Source of the DNA: Stenotrophomonas sp. SAU14A_NAIMI4_8
GTDB lineage: Bacteria > Pseudomonadota > Gammaproteobacteria > Xanthomonadales > Xanthomonadaceae
Assembly (NCBI RefSeq): GCF_003086695.1
Contig: NZ_CP025999.1
Coordinates: 546,820 to 610,819, forward strand
Direction: 5' to 3'
Length of the DNA stretch: 64,000 bases
Shown here: positions 52,296-60,907 of the stretch, piece by piece
Layout: every line of letters begins with the position of its first letter
Numbering within the stretch: position 1 is the stretch's first letter
Program-made: the position numbers and the translations under genes
Notes under the pieces: generated by a model
Seen by the model: the letters and a program-made list of their open reading frames with translations, nothing else
Told to the model about the DNA's origin: nothing
Database searches by the model: none

Positions 52296-52810
52296 CAGAA
52301 GCTCCCGGTTTCGGTGAACAGACCCACGCGCAGGTCGCGGGCGTTGTAGATTTCGCGGTCGTCCACGTACATGCGGGCGTCGGCTTGGGCCATCACCAGC
52401 TTGCGGTTGATCACGCGGGTGATGTCGATTTCATAGCGCACCAGCTTTGCTTCCGGCAGCACCTGACCGGTGAACTTCACCTCGCCGCAGCCCAGGGCGC
52501 GGCCCTTGCCGGGGGCACCCAGCCAGGTCAGGTAGAAGCCGGTCAGCTGCCACATGGCATCCAGGCCCAGGCAGCCGGGCATCACCGGGTCGCCGATGAA
52601 GTGGCAGCCGAAGAACCACAGGTCCGGGCGGATATCCAGTTCGGCACGCACCATGCCTTTGCCATGCGGTCCGCCGTCCTCGCGGATTTCGGTGATGCGG
52701 TCGAACATCAGCATCGGGTCGTTGGGCAGCCGGCCGGCGGCGGCGCCGAACAGTTCACCGCGGGCGCTGGCCAGCAGCTGGTCGCGGTTGAACGCGTGGA
52801 GACGAGTCAT
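52295..52810 (-). CDS. fabA: 3-hydroxydecanoyl-ACP dehydratase/isomerase FabA
   Basis: A 171-residue dehydratase-isomerase that makes trans-2- and cis-3-decenoyl-ACP, the branch point to unsaturated fatty acids. His70 ([12 protein letters not shown]) and Asp84 (LGLDAMWQL) align in number with E. coli FabA. It is divergent from dinB across a 191-bp gap that should hold the fabAB promoter. Confidence 0.96.
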   Translation of the reverse strand: MTRLHAFNRDQLLASARGELFGAAAGRLPNDPMLMFDRITEIREDGGPHGKGMVRAELDIRPDLWFFGCHFIGDPVMPGCLGLDAMWQLTGFYLTWLGAPGKGRALGCGEVKFTGQVLPEAKLVRYEIDITRVINRKLVMAQADARMYVDDREIYNARDLRVGLFTETGSF

Positions 52811-53001
52811 GGAAAGCGCATTCCTGGAAGCGAAAACAAGGCAACAAGCCCCCGAGGATGCACGACGGTTGCAACGGGAATCAAACCGCCACACCGTACG
52901 CGTGCGTAGTGTTCTGCGCCGGAATCGCGCATCCCGTTGATGCACAACGACCATACTTTGGCGTCTGGACGGGTACGGTGCAGGTATGATGGCGGCCGAC
53001 C

Positions 53002-54096
53002 ATGAACGCACTGCGCAAGATCATCCACGTAGACATGGACGCCTTCTATGCGTCGGTGGAGCAGCGCGACGCGCCTTCGCTGCGCGGCAAGCCGGTGGTG
53101 GTGGCCTGGCGCGGCGCGCGTTCCGTGGTGTGCGCCGCGTCCTACGAGGCGCGGGTATTCGGCGTGCGCTCGGCCATGCCGGCGCTGCGTGCCGAGCGCC
53201 TGTGCCCCGATGCGATCTTCGTTCCGCCCGATTTCGCCCGTTACAAGGCCGTGTCGCGGCAGGTGCGCGAGATCTTCCTGCGCCATACCGACCTGGTCGA
53301 ACCGCTGTCGCTGGACGAGGCTTACCTGGATGTGACCGAGCCGAAGAGCGGCATGGCACTGGCGACCGATATCGCCCGCACCATCCGCGCGCAGATCCGC
53401 GAAGAGACCCAGCTGACTGCTTCAGCCGGCATCGCACCGAACAAGTTCCTGGCCAAGATCGCCTCGGACTGGCGCAAGCCCGACGGCCAGTTCGTCATCC
53501 CGCCGCAGCGGGTGGATGCCTTCCTGCTGCCGTTGCCGGTGAACCGGGTTCCCGGCGTGGGCAAGGTGATGGAAGGCAAGCTGGCCGCGCGCGGCATCGT
53601 CACCTGTGGCGACCTGCGGCAATGGGCGTTGCCGGACCTGGAAGAAGCGTTCGGCAGTTTCGGCCGCAGCCTGTACAACCGCGCCCGTGGCATCGATGAG
53701 CGGCCGGTGGAACCGGACCAGCAGGTGCAGTCCATTTCCTCCGAAGACACCTTCGCCGAAGACCTGCTGCTGGAAGACCTGGCCGAGGCCATCGTGCAGT
53801 TGGCAGAGAAGACCTGGAAGGCCACGCGCAAAACCGAACGCATTGGGCATACCGTGGTGCTGAAGCTGAAGACCGCCCAGTTCCGCATCCTGACCCGCAG
53901 CTTTACCCCCGAGCGCCCACCCGAATCGGAACAGGAGCTGCGTGACATCGCCCTGGCACTGCGCGCACGCGTGGACCTGCCGGCCGATACCCGTTATCGC
54001 CTGGTGGGCGTGGGCCTGGGCGGTTTCCGCGAAAAGGAACCGGTGGTGCAGGGCGAACTGTTCGGGCACGACCCAACCCATCCCACAGAAATCTAG
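53002..54096 (+). CDS. dinB: DNA polymerase IV (Y family)
   Basis: A 364-residue translesion polymerase. Metal ligands are in [14 protein letters not shown] (Asp11) and LSLDEAYLD (Asp105, Glu106). The steric gate YASVE, helix-hairpin-helix [14 protein letters not shown] and little-finger domain are all present. QGELFG near the C-terminus is a beta-clamp-binding motif. TATGAT at 52985 is a possible -10, giving a very short leader. No obvious LexA box is visible. Confidence 0.95.
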   Translation: MNALRKIIHVDMDAFYASVEQRDAPSLRGKPVVVAWRGARSVVCAASYEARVFGVRSAMPALRAERLCPDAIFVPPDFARYKAVSRQVREIFLRHTDLVEPLSLDEAYLDVTEPKSGMALATDIARTIRAQIREETQLTASAGIAPNKFLAKIASDWRKPDGQFVIPPQRVDAFLLPLPVNRVPGVGKVMEGKLAARGIVTCGDLRQWALPDLEEAFGSFGRSLYNRARGIDERPVEPDQQVQSISSEDTFAEDLLLEDLAEAIVQLAEKTWKATRKTERIGHTVVLKLKTAQFRILTRSFTPERPPESEQELRDIALALRARVDLPADTRYRLVGVGLGGFREKEPVVQGELFGHDPTHPTEI

Positions 54097-54107
54097 TCGT
54101 CAAACAT

Positions 54108-54146
54108 GGGGTCAGAGCCCGTTGCGCAGCAACGGGATCCGACCCC
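54108..54146. repeat. GGGGTC hairpin repeat after dinB
   Basis: GGGGTCAGAGCCCGTTGC / GCAACGGGATCCGACCCC, inverted relative to the copy at 6719 and sharing its inner stem. It lies 11 bp after the dinB stop and may terminate it. Confidence 0.8.
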
Positions 54147-54178
54147 AAGTCCATGAGCGCCGGCCAACTGTCGAAGGC

Positions 54179-54274
54179 GGGGTGGGTCCGGTTGCGGGGG
54201 TGTCCGCAGCATGGATGCCGCGGCCAAGCCTACAGGGACGTATTCACGGCGTCCCCCGCAACCGGACCCACCCC
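54179..54274 (+). repeat. Branched stem-loop element, copy D
   Basis: A perfect 22-bp stem (GGGGTGGGTCCGGTTGCGGG arm) around CGCAGCATGGATGCCGCG and GGACGTATTCACGGCGTCC. The lead-in CTGTCGAAGGCGGGG matches copy C at 20 kb. Found between dinB and the convergent metallo-beta-lactamase gene. The 269-bp gap 54097-54365 otherwise holds nothing I can name. Confidence 0.88.
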
Positions 54275-54365
54275 CCCATATCACGGATAGCCCGCTTTTG
54301 ACGTTGCCTTTGAAGTTGACGTTGAGCAGGTGCAGGGCGCAGCCCTGCAAAAAACTCCCCCTGCC

Positions 54366-55265
54366 TTACGGCCACTGCATCTCGCCCTTGGCCACCTTCG
54401 CACTCAGCTCCAGCGATTCAACGCCGGCCAGCGTCGGGTAGCGCGCCCGCATGGCCTGCACCAGCGCCGCACTGTCCTTGGCCTTGGCCGCTTCAACATC
54501 GAACGCACGGATGTAGTCGGCAGTGAAGCGCAACGCACTGGCATCCAGCGCCGCGCCCGGCGCGTAGTGCCCCGGCACCACCACCGTCGGCTTCAGCGCC
54601 TGCAACTGCTGCAAGGTCTGCAGCCAGTCCGCGTGCGATTGCGCTGTCTGCGTGTCGGCCATCCACACGTGTTCGCCCGCCACCACCGGAATGCCGCCAA
54701 CGATCGCACGCAGCGAGGGCACCCACAGCACGCTGCGGTCCGGCGTCGGCCCGTCCAGGCCGATCAGCGGCAGGCGCTGGCCTTCCAGGACCAGTGCATC
54801 ACCGTCCAGCACCTGCGGTACGACGATGCGCGCGGGTACGTCGGCACCCATCTTCGGCCCCCAGTAGGCCAGCTTGCCAGCCTGGGTCTGCTGGATGTGA
54901 GCTACCGTCTGCGCGGTGGCGACGATGCGTGCCTGCGGGAACGCATCCTGCAGCGTGGCCAGGCCGAAGTAGTAATCCGGATCGCCATGGCTGATGTAGA
55001 TCGTGGCCAGCTGCTTGCCACTGGCGCGGATCTTTTCGACCAGCGCACGTGCGTCGCTGGCAGCGAACTGCGCATCGACCAGGATTGCATCACGACGCCC
55101 TTCGATCAGCACCGAGGACACCGCGAACATCGCCTGCGGCCCGGGGTGGAAGGTCTGCAGGTGCAGCTGTGACTTTGCAGCGGTGGTGGTAGCGGGCGCG
55201 GCCAGCAGCGGTGCGCTGGCCGTGCCAAGTGCCAGCGCCATGAAGAACAGCAGAGCGTTGCGCAT
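54366..55265 (-). CDS. Exported metallo-beta-lactamase-fold protein
   Basis: A 299-residue secreted MBL-fold protein (signal peptide, cleavage near LLAA|PA). The metal motif is altered: IYISHGDPDYYFGL in place of HxHxDH, so the second His is an Asp. Downstream ligands appear as VVAGEHVWMAD and VVVPGHYAPG. Such variants occur in Vmh-type MBL hydrolases. It may be a lactonase or esterase; beta-lactam activity is not implied. Confidence 0.85.
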   Translation of the reverse strand: MRNALLFFMALALGTASAPLLAAPATTTAAKSQLHLQTFHPGPQAMFAVSSVLIEGRRDAILVDAQFAASDARALVEKIRASGKQLATIYISHGDPDYYFGLATLQDAFPQARIVATAQTVAHIQQTQAGKLAYWGPKMGADVPARIVVPQVLDGDALVLEGQRLPLIGLDGPTPDRSVLWVPSLRAIVGGIPVVAGEHVWMADTQTAQSHADWLQTLQQLQALKPTVVVPGHYAPGAALDASALRFTADYIRAFDVEAAKAKDSAALVQAMRARYPTLAGVESLELSAKVAKGEMQWP

Positions 55266-55277
55266 GCGCGATTCCTC

Positions 55278-55406
55278 GTAGCGTCGAGCTTGCTCGACGG
55301 GATAGCAGTCGAGGTAGCGTCGAGCTTGCTCGACGGGATAGCAGTCGAGGTAGCGTCGAGCTTGCTCGACGGGTTTTTGGGGTCAGTCGAGCAAGCTCGA
55401 CTCTAC
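55278..55406. repeat. Tandem SMAG array, 36-bp period
   Basis: Three direct copies start at 55278, 55314 and 55350 (GTAGCGTCGAGCTTGCTCGA each, with the spacer CGGGATAGCAGTCGAG), followed by one inverted full copy ending CGACTCTAC at 55406. Between two genes on the same strand. Confidence 0.88.
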
Positions 55407-55416
55407 GGTTTCGGCA

Positions 55417-56055
55417 TCAGTACGCGGCGGTGATGATCTGCTTCGGGTACTTGCCCGCTTCCAGTTCCGCCACGAAGGCGGCGCCGTAGTCGGCATAGCT
55501 GATGCGGCTGTGGCCTTCGGCATCGGCCAGGAAGGTTTTGGCCTGCACGCGGTACTGGCCGCGTTCGTCGCCGGGGCCGATTTCCGCCGCCGGCGAGAAG
55601 AACGTCCAGTCGATGTCCTTTACGGCCTGCAGCTGCTTCAGCGCTTCACGCGCGGCCAGTGCGTACGGCTTGTAAGCCTCGGGGAACCCGGGGGTGTCGA
55701 CCAGCTGCACGCCCGGCGCCACTTCCAGGCTGCCGGCGCCGCCGACCACCACCACGCGCGGCACCTGGGCCTGGCGGGCAGCGGCCACCAGCTGGCCGGC
55801 CACGGTGGCGATCTGGCCGATGTCATCGCCCGGGCGCGGGCCATAGGCACTGGCCAGCACATCGTGGCCGGCAATGGCGGCGGCCAGCGCGTCGCGGTCA
55901 TCCAGTGCTGCGATGACCGGGTGGGCGCCGGCCAGTTCGCTGGGCAGGTTCTGTGCGCTGCGCACGATCACGGTCAACTGGTGGCCGTGGGCCAGGGCGT
56001 GGCGGGCAATCTGGCGACCGATGTTGCCGGTGGCGCCGACGAGGGCAATCTTCAT
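55417..56055 (-). CDS. NAD(P)-binding reductase, NmrA/YwnB-like
   Basis: A 212-residue short-chain-type Rossmann protein: MKIALVGATGNIGRQIARHAL nucleotide site, VVVVGGAGSLEVAPG, and DIDWTFFSPAAEIGPGDE. No catalytic YxxxK is visible, so it fits the atypical NAD(P)H-binding group that includes YwnB/NmrA. It is divergent from a LysR gene 107 bp away, its probable regulator. Confidence 0.88.
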   Translation of the reverse strand: MKIALVGATGNIGRQIARHALAHGHQLTVIVRSAQNLPSELAGAHPVIAALDDRDALAAAIAGHDVLASAYGPRPGDDIGQIATVAGQLVAAARQAQVPRVVVVGGAGSLEVAPGVQLVDTPGFPEAYKPYALAAREALKQLQAVKDIDWTFFSPAAEIGPGDERGQYRVQAKTFLADAEGHSRISYADYGAAFVAELEAGKYPKQIITAAY

Positions 56056-56162
56056 GGCACGACTCCGTGGGGCAGTAGGTTGGGGTACGGGCCCACTGTA
56101 GGCCGCTGCAGTTGCTCGAAAAACAGCGTATAACGCGCTTGTTTGTTGCATGGATCGAGCAT

Positions 56163-57095
56163 ATGGACCGATTGACCGCCATGACCGTGTTCGTGGAAGT
56201 GGCCGAGCGCGGCAGCCTGACCGCCGCCGCCGAGGTGCTGGACATGTCGCGGGCGATGGTCAGCCGTTACTTGGCCGAAGCGGAAGGCTGGCTGGGCGCG
56301 CGCCTGCTGCACCGGACCACCCGCCGCATCAGCCTGACCGCGGCCGGTGAGGCGGCACTGGCGCGCTTCCGGCAGATGCTGGCCATCGGCGAGGAACTGC
56401 AGGGCGAGCTGGCCAGCGACGACCCCGAACCGCACGGCACGTTGCGGATCACCGCCAGCGTGTCGTTCGGGCAGAGCCACCTGGCCCGCGCGGTGGCGGC
56501 GTTCGTGCAGCGCCACCCGGCCGCACGCATCGAACTGCTGCTGGTGGACCGCATGGTGAACCTGGTGGAAGAGCGGGTGGATCTGGCGGTGCGTATCGCG
56601 CGGCAGATCGATTTGGGCCTGATCGCACGGCGCCTGGCCACCTGCCGGTCGGTGCTGTGCGCCAGCCCGGCGTACCTGCAGGCACATGGCACGCCCACCG
56701 CGCCGGAGCACCTGGCCGCGCACAACTGCCTGACCCACCACTACGTGGGTCGCAGCCTCTGGCACCTGCACCGCGACGGCCGCGCGCTGTCGGTGGCGGT
56801 GGGCGGGAATATCAGTGCGAACGAGGCATCGCTGCTGGTGGAAGCGGTACGCGCCAATGCGGGCATCGCCATGCTGCCCAGCTACCAGGTGGCACCGCTG
56901 CTGCGCAGTGGCGCGCTGGTGGCCGTACTGCCGGACTACCAGCTGGACGAGCTGGGCGTTCATGCCGTCTACGCATCGCGTCGACAGCAGCCCGTTATCA
57001 TGCGCCGATTCCTGGATTTCCTGGCCGGCTGCTTCGAGCACGATCCGGCCTTCCAGGACCTCGACTGGCAACCGACGGGCAAGGAGAGCGCATGA
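56163..57095 (+). CDS. LysR-family transcriptional regulator
   Basis: A 310-residue LysR protein: MDRLTAMTVFVEVAERGSLTAAAEVLDMSRAMVSRYLAEAE winged helix, LLHRTTRRISLT, and an effector domain (GTLRITASVSFGQ, VDLAVRIARQID). The ATG of MDRLTAM is the family start. Likely represses or activates the divergent reductase; it overlaps the methyltransferase gene by 4 bp. Confidence 0.92.
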   Translation: MDRLTAMTVFVEVAERGSLTAAAEVLDMSRAMVSRYLAEAEGWLGARLLHRTTRRISLTAAGEAALARFRQMLAIGEELQGELASDDPEPHGTLRITASVSFGQSHLARAVAAFVQRHPAARIELLLVDRMVNLVEERVDLAVRIARQIDLGLIARRLATCRSVLCASPAYLQAHGTPTAPEHLAAHNCLTHHYVGRSLWHLHRDGRALSVAVGGNISANEASLLVEAVRANAGIAMLPSYQVAPLLRSGALVAVLPDYQLDELGVHAVYASRRQQPVIMRRFLDFLAGCFEHDPAFQDLDWQPTGKESA

Positions 57096-57883
57096 ACCAT
57101 GGAACGGTAGTGAGAGATCACCGTCGTACGAGCTGGGAACTGCAAGCGCAGCAGGCGCCGCCGCAGGCCCAGCCGGTGGATGCGGAGACCATCGCCGCCG
57201 CCCGCACTGGGCGCTGGCAGGTACACCTGACCCCGCGGGCGCTGCCCTTGGACTGGCTGGGCGATGTGCGTGGTCGCCGCATCCTGTGCCTGGCTTCAGG
57301 CGGTGGCCAGCAGGCGCCGGTGCTGGCCGCTGCCGGTGCCGATGTGACCGTGTTCGACCTGTGCGAGCAGCAACTGGCGCTGGACCGCGCGGTGGCTGCA
57401 CGCGATGGCCTGCGCCTGCAGGCGGTGCAGGGCGACATGCGTGACCTGCAGGCCTTCGGCCATGGCAGCTTCGATGTGGTGTTCCATCCGGTGTCCAACC
57501 TGTTCGTGCCCGATGTGCGGCCGGTCTGGGCCGAGTGCCACCGCGTGCTGGCGCGTGATGGCCTGCTGCTGGCCAGCTTCTACAACCCGGTGCTGTTCGT
57601 GGGCAGCGACGATGCGCCGTTGGCCGAACAGGGCCTGATGCGCCCGCGCTTCGCCATTCCCTATTCCGATCTGGAAGACCTGCCCGCGGACGAGCGGCAG
57701 GCCAAGCAGGCGCGTGGCGAGGCGATGACGTTCGGCCACAGCCTGGGCGATCTGATCGGTGGCCAGCTGGACGCAGGGTTCGTGATCGAGCGCTTCATGG
57801 AAGATTGGCAGCCACGCCCGCGGGTGTTGATCGAACGCTACCTGCCCGCGTTCCTGGCCACCCGCGCGCGGCGGATCGGCTGA
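57092..57883 (+). CDS. SAM-dependent methyltransferase, class I
   Basis: A 263-residue methyltransferase: RILCLASGGGQQAPVLAAAGADVTVFDLCEQQL gives SAM motifs I and II, GDMRDLQAFGHGSFDVVFHPVS motif III/IV, and ECHRVLARDGLLLASFYNP the post-motif strand. Substrate unknown. GGAG lies 9 bases before the ATG. Translationally coupled to the LysR gene. Confidence 0.9.
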   Translation: MNHGTVVRDHRRTSWELQAQQAPPQAQPVDAETIAAARTGRWQVHLTPRALPLDWLGDVRGRRILCLASGGGQQAPVLAAAGADVTVFDLCEQQLALDRAVAARDGLRLQAVQGDMRDLQAFGHGSFDVVFHPVSNLFVPDVRPVWAECHRVLARDGLLLASFYNPVLFVGSDDAPLAEQGLMRPRFAIPYSDLEDLPADERQAKQARGEAMTFGHSLGDLIGGQLDAGFVIERFMEDWQPRPRVLIERYLPAFLATRARRIG

Positions 57884-57942
57884 GCGGATCGGCAGACCCG
57901 CAGGAGTACACTGGGCGGCCCACGTCGTGCAGGTACCGTCTC

Positions 57943-58614
57943 TTGTCCTATCCCTATCCGTTGGTGGTGTTCGACCTGGACGGCACGCTGGTGGACAGCG
58001 CCGCCGATATCGCCGAGGCGCTGAACCGCACGCTGGAAGACATCGGGCTGGCACGCGTGGCCGAAGCAACCGTGCTGGGTTGGATCGGTGATGGCGTGCG
58101 GCGGCTGGTCGAACAGGCGGTGCAGGCGGCCGGTCGCGAAGTGGACCTGGCACAGGTGATGCCGGTGTTCATGGTGCACTACCGCGATTGCCTGCTGCGC
58201 AGCCCGCGTCTGTTCGACGGTGTGCCCGAAGCGCTGGAGCAGCTGCGTGCGCGGCAGGTGCCGCTGGCGATCTGCACCAACAAGCCGGCCGCACTGGTGC
58301 CGCCGCTGCTGCAGCACCTGGGCATCGCCGATGCATTTGCACTGGTACTGGGCGGCGATTCACTGCCGCAGCGCAAGCCCAGCGGTGAACCGCTGCGGCA
58401 TATCGCCGCGCACTTCGGCCTGCCGGTCGCGCAGTGCCTGATGGTGGGCGATTCGCTCACCGACTACCGCGCCGCGCAGGACGCCGACATGCCGATCGCC
58501 CTGGTGCGTTACGGCTACCCGCGCGGCCTGGACCTGCACACCGCGCAGGCCGTGGCGGTGATCGACGACCTGCGCGAACTGCCGGGCCTGGCCGCCGAGC
58601 TGCCGACGGCGTGA
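57943..58614 (+). CDS. gph: Phosphoglycolate phosphatase-type HAD hydrolase
   Basis: A 223-residue HAD phosphatase: YPLVVFDLDGTLVDSAADIAEALN, CTNKPAALV, LPQRKPSGEPL and LMVGDSLTDYRAA. The helical cap fits Gph, which removes phosphate from 2-phosphoglycolate formed in DNA repair. It starts at TTG (SYPYPLV follows) about 10 bases after AGG; a GTG at 57964 would be too late. No ATG is available except far inside the upstream gene. Confidence 0.88.
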   Translation: MSYPYPLVVFDLDGTLVDSAADIAEALNRTLEDIGLARVAEATVLGWIGDGVRRLVEQAVQAAGREVDLAQVMPVFMVHYRDCLLRSPRLFDGVPEALEQLRARQVPLAICTNKPAALVPPLLQHLGIADAFALVLGGDSLPQRKPSGEPLRHIAAHFGLPVAQCLMVGDSLTDYRAAQDADMPIALVRYGYPRGLDLHTAQAVAVIDDLRELPGLAAELPTA

Positions 58615-58623
58615 TGCATCGAT

Positions 58624-58648
58624 AACGCCGGGCGGGGCCCGGCGTTAC
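58624..58648. repeat. SMAG-type palindrome after gph
   Basis: AACGCCGGGCGGGGCCCGGCGTTAC, an 11-bp stem, between convergent gph and btuB. Confidence 0.75.
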
Positions 58649-58666
58649 CGTGTGCGCGTCAACCGA

Positions 58667-60508
58667 TCACTTCGGCTGGTAGCGCACGCTCAGCTGGTAC
58701 TCGCGGCCCGGCTGGTTGTACCAGGCAATGGTCTCGTACTGGCGATCGAACACATTGGCCACGCGCGCCAGCACCGACCACGCCGGGGTAAGCGCGTACT
58801 CGGCACGCAGGTCCAGCAGGCCATAGCCGCCCAGCTTCACCGCGTTGTCGGCATCGTCGAAGCGCTTGCCGGCGCCCTGCACGGTCAGGCCGGCACGGAA
58901 GTCGCCGAAGCGGCGGTCCACGTCCAGGCGCGCGGTCTGCTGTGCGCGGCGCGCCAGCCAGTTGTCGAACTGGTCGCTGCCGGCGGTGCGGTTGCGCGGG
59001 TCGGTGAAGCTGAGCTGCGCGTTGATGTCGAAGCCGGCCAGCACTGCGCCAGCGGTCAGTTCCGCGCCGCGGATACGCGCCTTTTCCACCTGCTGCATCA
59101 TGAAGGTGGCCGCGTCGTAGGTGATCAGATCGTCGATGCGGGTTTCATACACATCCAGGCCCCAGTGCCAGCCCTGGCCGTGCTGGGAAACGCCGATGTT
59201 GGCGCTCTTGGATTTCTCCGGATCCAGCGTCGGCACGCCGCTCCACGGGTCGTACAGATCGCTGAAGGTCGGTGCCTTGAACGCGGTGCCGTAGCTGGCG
59301 TTCACGCGCAGGCCGTGGCCCAGCTCCATCGCCCAGCCCAGGCTGCCGGTGGCATGGTTGCCGAACTGCTGGTTGTCGTCGTTGCGTGCGCTGGCCTGCA
59401 GCTGGTGGCGGCCGAATCGCGCCTGGTACTGCACGAACACGCCGGTGTTGCGGCGGCTGTCGACCAGGTAGCCGGCGCTGCTGCCATCCAGGTTGTCCTG
59501 GCTCCAGTCCACGCCGGTGCTCAACAGCTGGCCGTCGGCCACGCCGATGTCGGCCTGCAGCGACGCGCTGTCGCGGTGGGTCTGCGCGCTGCCACGCACA
59601 CCGAAGTCGCCGAAGTTGTCCGACTCGTTGTCGCCGCGGCCGACGTTGGCGGTCAGCGACAGGCGCTCGGAGGGCGTGTAACGCACCTTGCCGGCCAGTA
59701 CCTGCTGGCGGGTTTCCGAGTAGTTGTAGTAGCCGTCGTAGTGGTTTTCACCATCGGCGCGCAGGGCGCTGCCTTCCACCGTCCACTGTTCGTTGAAGCT
59801 GTAGCCACCGCGCAGGCTCTTGGACAGATTGCGGTAGCCATCGCGGTCGGGCTCATCGGCGAAGCAGCCGGTGAACAGGGTGGCCGACCCCCGGCAGGCA
59901 TCGATGCCATCGCTGTGCTGGTAGGCGATGTCGGCGCCGAACCAGCCATTGCTGCCGCTGCCGCCGATGCCGCCGCTGGCCTGGCGCAGGCCATTGCTGC
60001 CACCGCCCAGCTGGAAGTGCGGCGCGAAGCTGCCGGCATTGCGGCGGGTGAAGATCTGGATGACGCCACCGATCGCATCGGCACCGTACAGGCTGGACTG
60101 CGGGCCGCGCACGATCTCGATGCGCTCGATCTGCGCCAGCGGCAGGTCCTGGAACATGGCCAGGTTCAGGTCGGCGCTGTTGATGCGCACGCCATCGACC
60201 AGCACCACCGTGTGCGAGGAATTGGTACCGCGCAGGAACAGCGAGGTCTGCTTGCCCAGGCCGCCGGCATTGGTCAGGTTGATGCCAGCGCGGCCGGCCA
60301 GCAGTTCCTGCAGCGAGGTGGCCTGGCTGGCCTCGATCTGTTCGCGGTCGATCACCTGCGCCGGCGCGATGCTGTCCTGCAGGGCGATCGGGGTGCGGGT
60401 GGCGGTGACCAGGATGGGGTCGAGCGCCTCGGCGGCTTCATCGGCCATCGCCAACGCGGGCAGGGTGGCCAGCACGGCCAGGGACAGCAATCGGGACTGC
60501 GGCTTCAT
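58667..60508 (-). CDS. btuB: TonB-dependent vitamin B12 receptor BtuB
   Basis: A 613-residue outer-membrane receptor for cobalamin. Signal peptide (cleavage ALAMA|DE), TonB box DPILVTATR, plug domain (NLTNAGGLGKQTSLFLRGTNSSHTVVLVDGVRIN, IERIEIVRGPQSSLYGADAIGG), then a 22-strand barrel ending in SVRYQPK. A cobalamin riboswitch precedes it, which settles the substrate. The ATG of MKPQSR carries the signal peptide. Confidence 0.96.
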   Translation of the reverse strand: MKPQSRLLSLAVLATLPALAMADEAAEALDPILVTATRTPIALQDSIAPAQVIDREQIEASQATSLQELLAGRAGINLTNAGGLGKQTSLFLRGTNSSHTVVLVDGVRINSADLNLAMFQDLPLAQIERIEIVRGPQSSLYGADAIGGVIQIFTRRNAGSFAPHFQLGGGSNGLRQASGGIGGSGSNGWFGADIAYQHSDGIDACRGSATLFTGCFADEPDRDGYRNLSKSLRGGYSFNEQWTVEGSALRADGENHYDGYYNYSETRQQVLAGKVRYTPSERLSLTANVGRGDNESDNFGDFGVRGSAQTHRDSASLQADIGVADGQLLSTGVDWSQDNLDGSSAGYLVDSRRNTGVFVQYQARFGRHQLQASARNDDNQQFGNHATGSLGWAMELGHGLRVNASYGTAFKAPTFSDLYDPWSGVPTLDPEKSKSANIGVSQHGQGWHWGLDVYETRIDDLITYDAATFMMQQVEKARIRGAELTAGAVLAGFDINAQLSFTDPRNRTAGSDQFDNWLARRAQQTARLDVDRRFGDFRAGLTVQGAGKRFDDADNAVKLGGYGLLDLRAEYALTPAWSVLARVANVFDRQYETIAWYNQPGREYQLSVRYQPK

Positions 60509-60635
60509 CGGGGGAACTCCGGGTGCCGCGCACGCCCGCGCGGCGAAGGGGAGGAGCCACGAGGGCAGGCACGCGCCGATGCCGCAGCAGGCGCCGCGGT
60601 CATCCAGCGCCATGCCCACCGCATCGCGACCTGAG

Positions 60636-60812
60636 GCTTCCGGGCCGGTCTCCGGGCTTGCCGCCTGATGGCACCTGGGCCATCGTCCAGGCGCCTTCCC
60701 GTGCGCGCGGCACAGTGGCGTATTGCCTGGAACTGACGTGCTTACCGTTGCGGGGGCAGCGCCGGCCTGGCGTGTTGCCACGCGTCACCGGCTTCCCGTT
60801 TCAACCTGCCAG
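60636..60812 (-). ncRNA. Cobalamin riboswitch of btuB
   Basis: The minus strand shows the class hallmarks in order: GGGAAGCCGGTG near 60795, GCCCCCGCAACGGTAAGC near 60750, the B12 box GCCACTG at 60713-60719, CGGGAAGGC near 60695, and GGCAAGCCCGGAGACCGGCC near 60650. Binding of adenosylcobalamin should shut off btuB. The leader continues about 130 bases to the ATG. Ends are approximate. Confidence 0.93.
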
Positions 60813-60907
60813 CCAAGGCCGCAGGTCACCTGGAAGTGCGCGCAGTCTAAGTCATTGCCTGGCGTGGGCGTTAGAGTAGTCGCCTCTCTGTGCTGGTGCC
60901 GGTACCC

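Noticed and set aside
52811..53001. LexA box before dinB
   Set aside because: No CTG-N10-CAG or Xanthomonas-type TTAGTA...TACTAA dyad is present in the gap.
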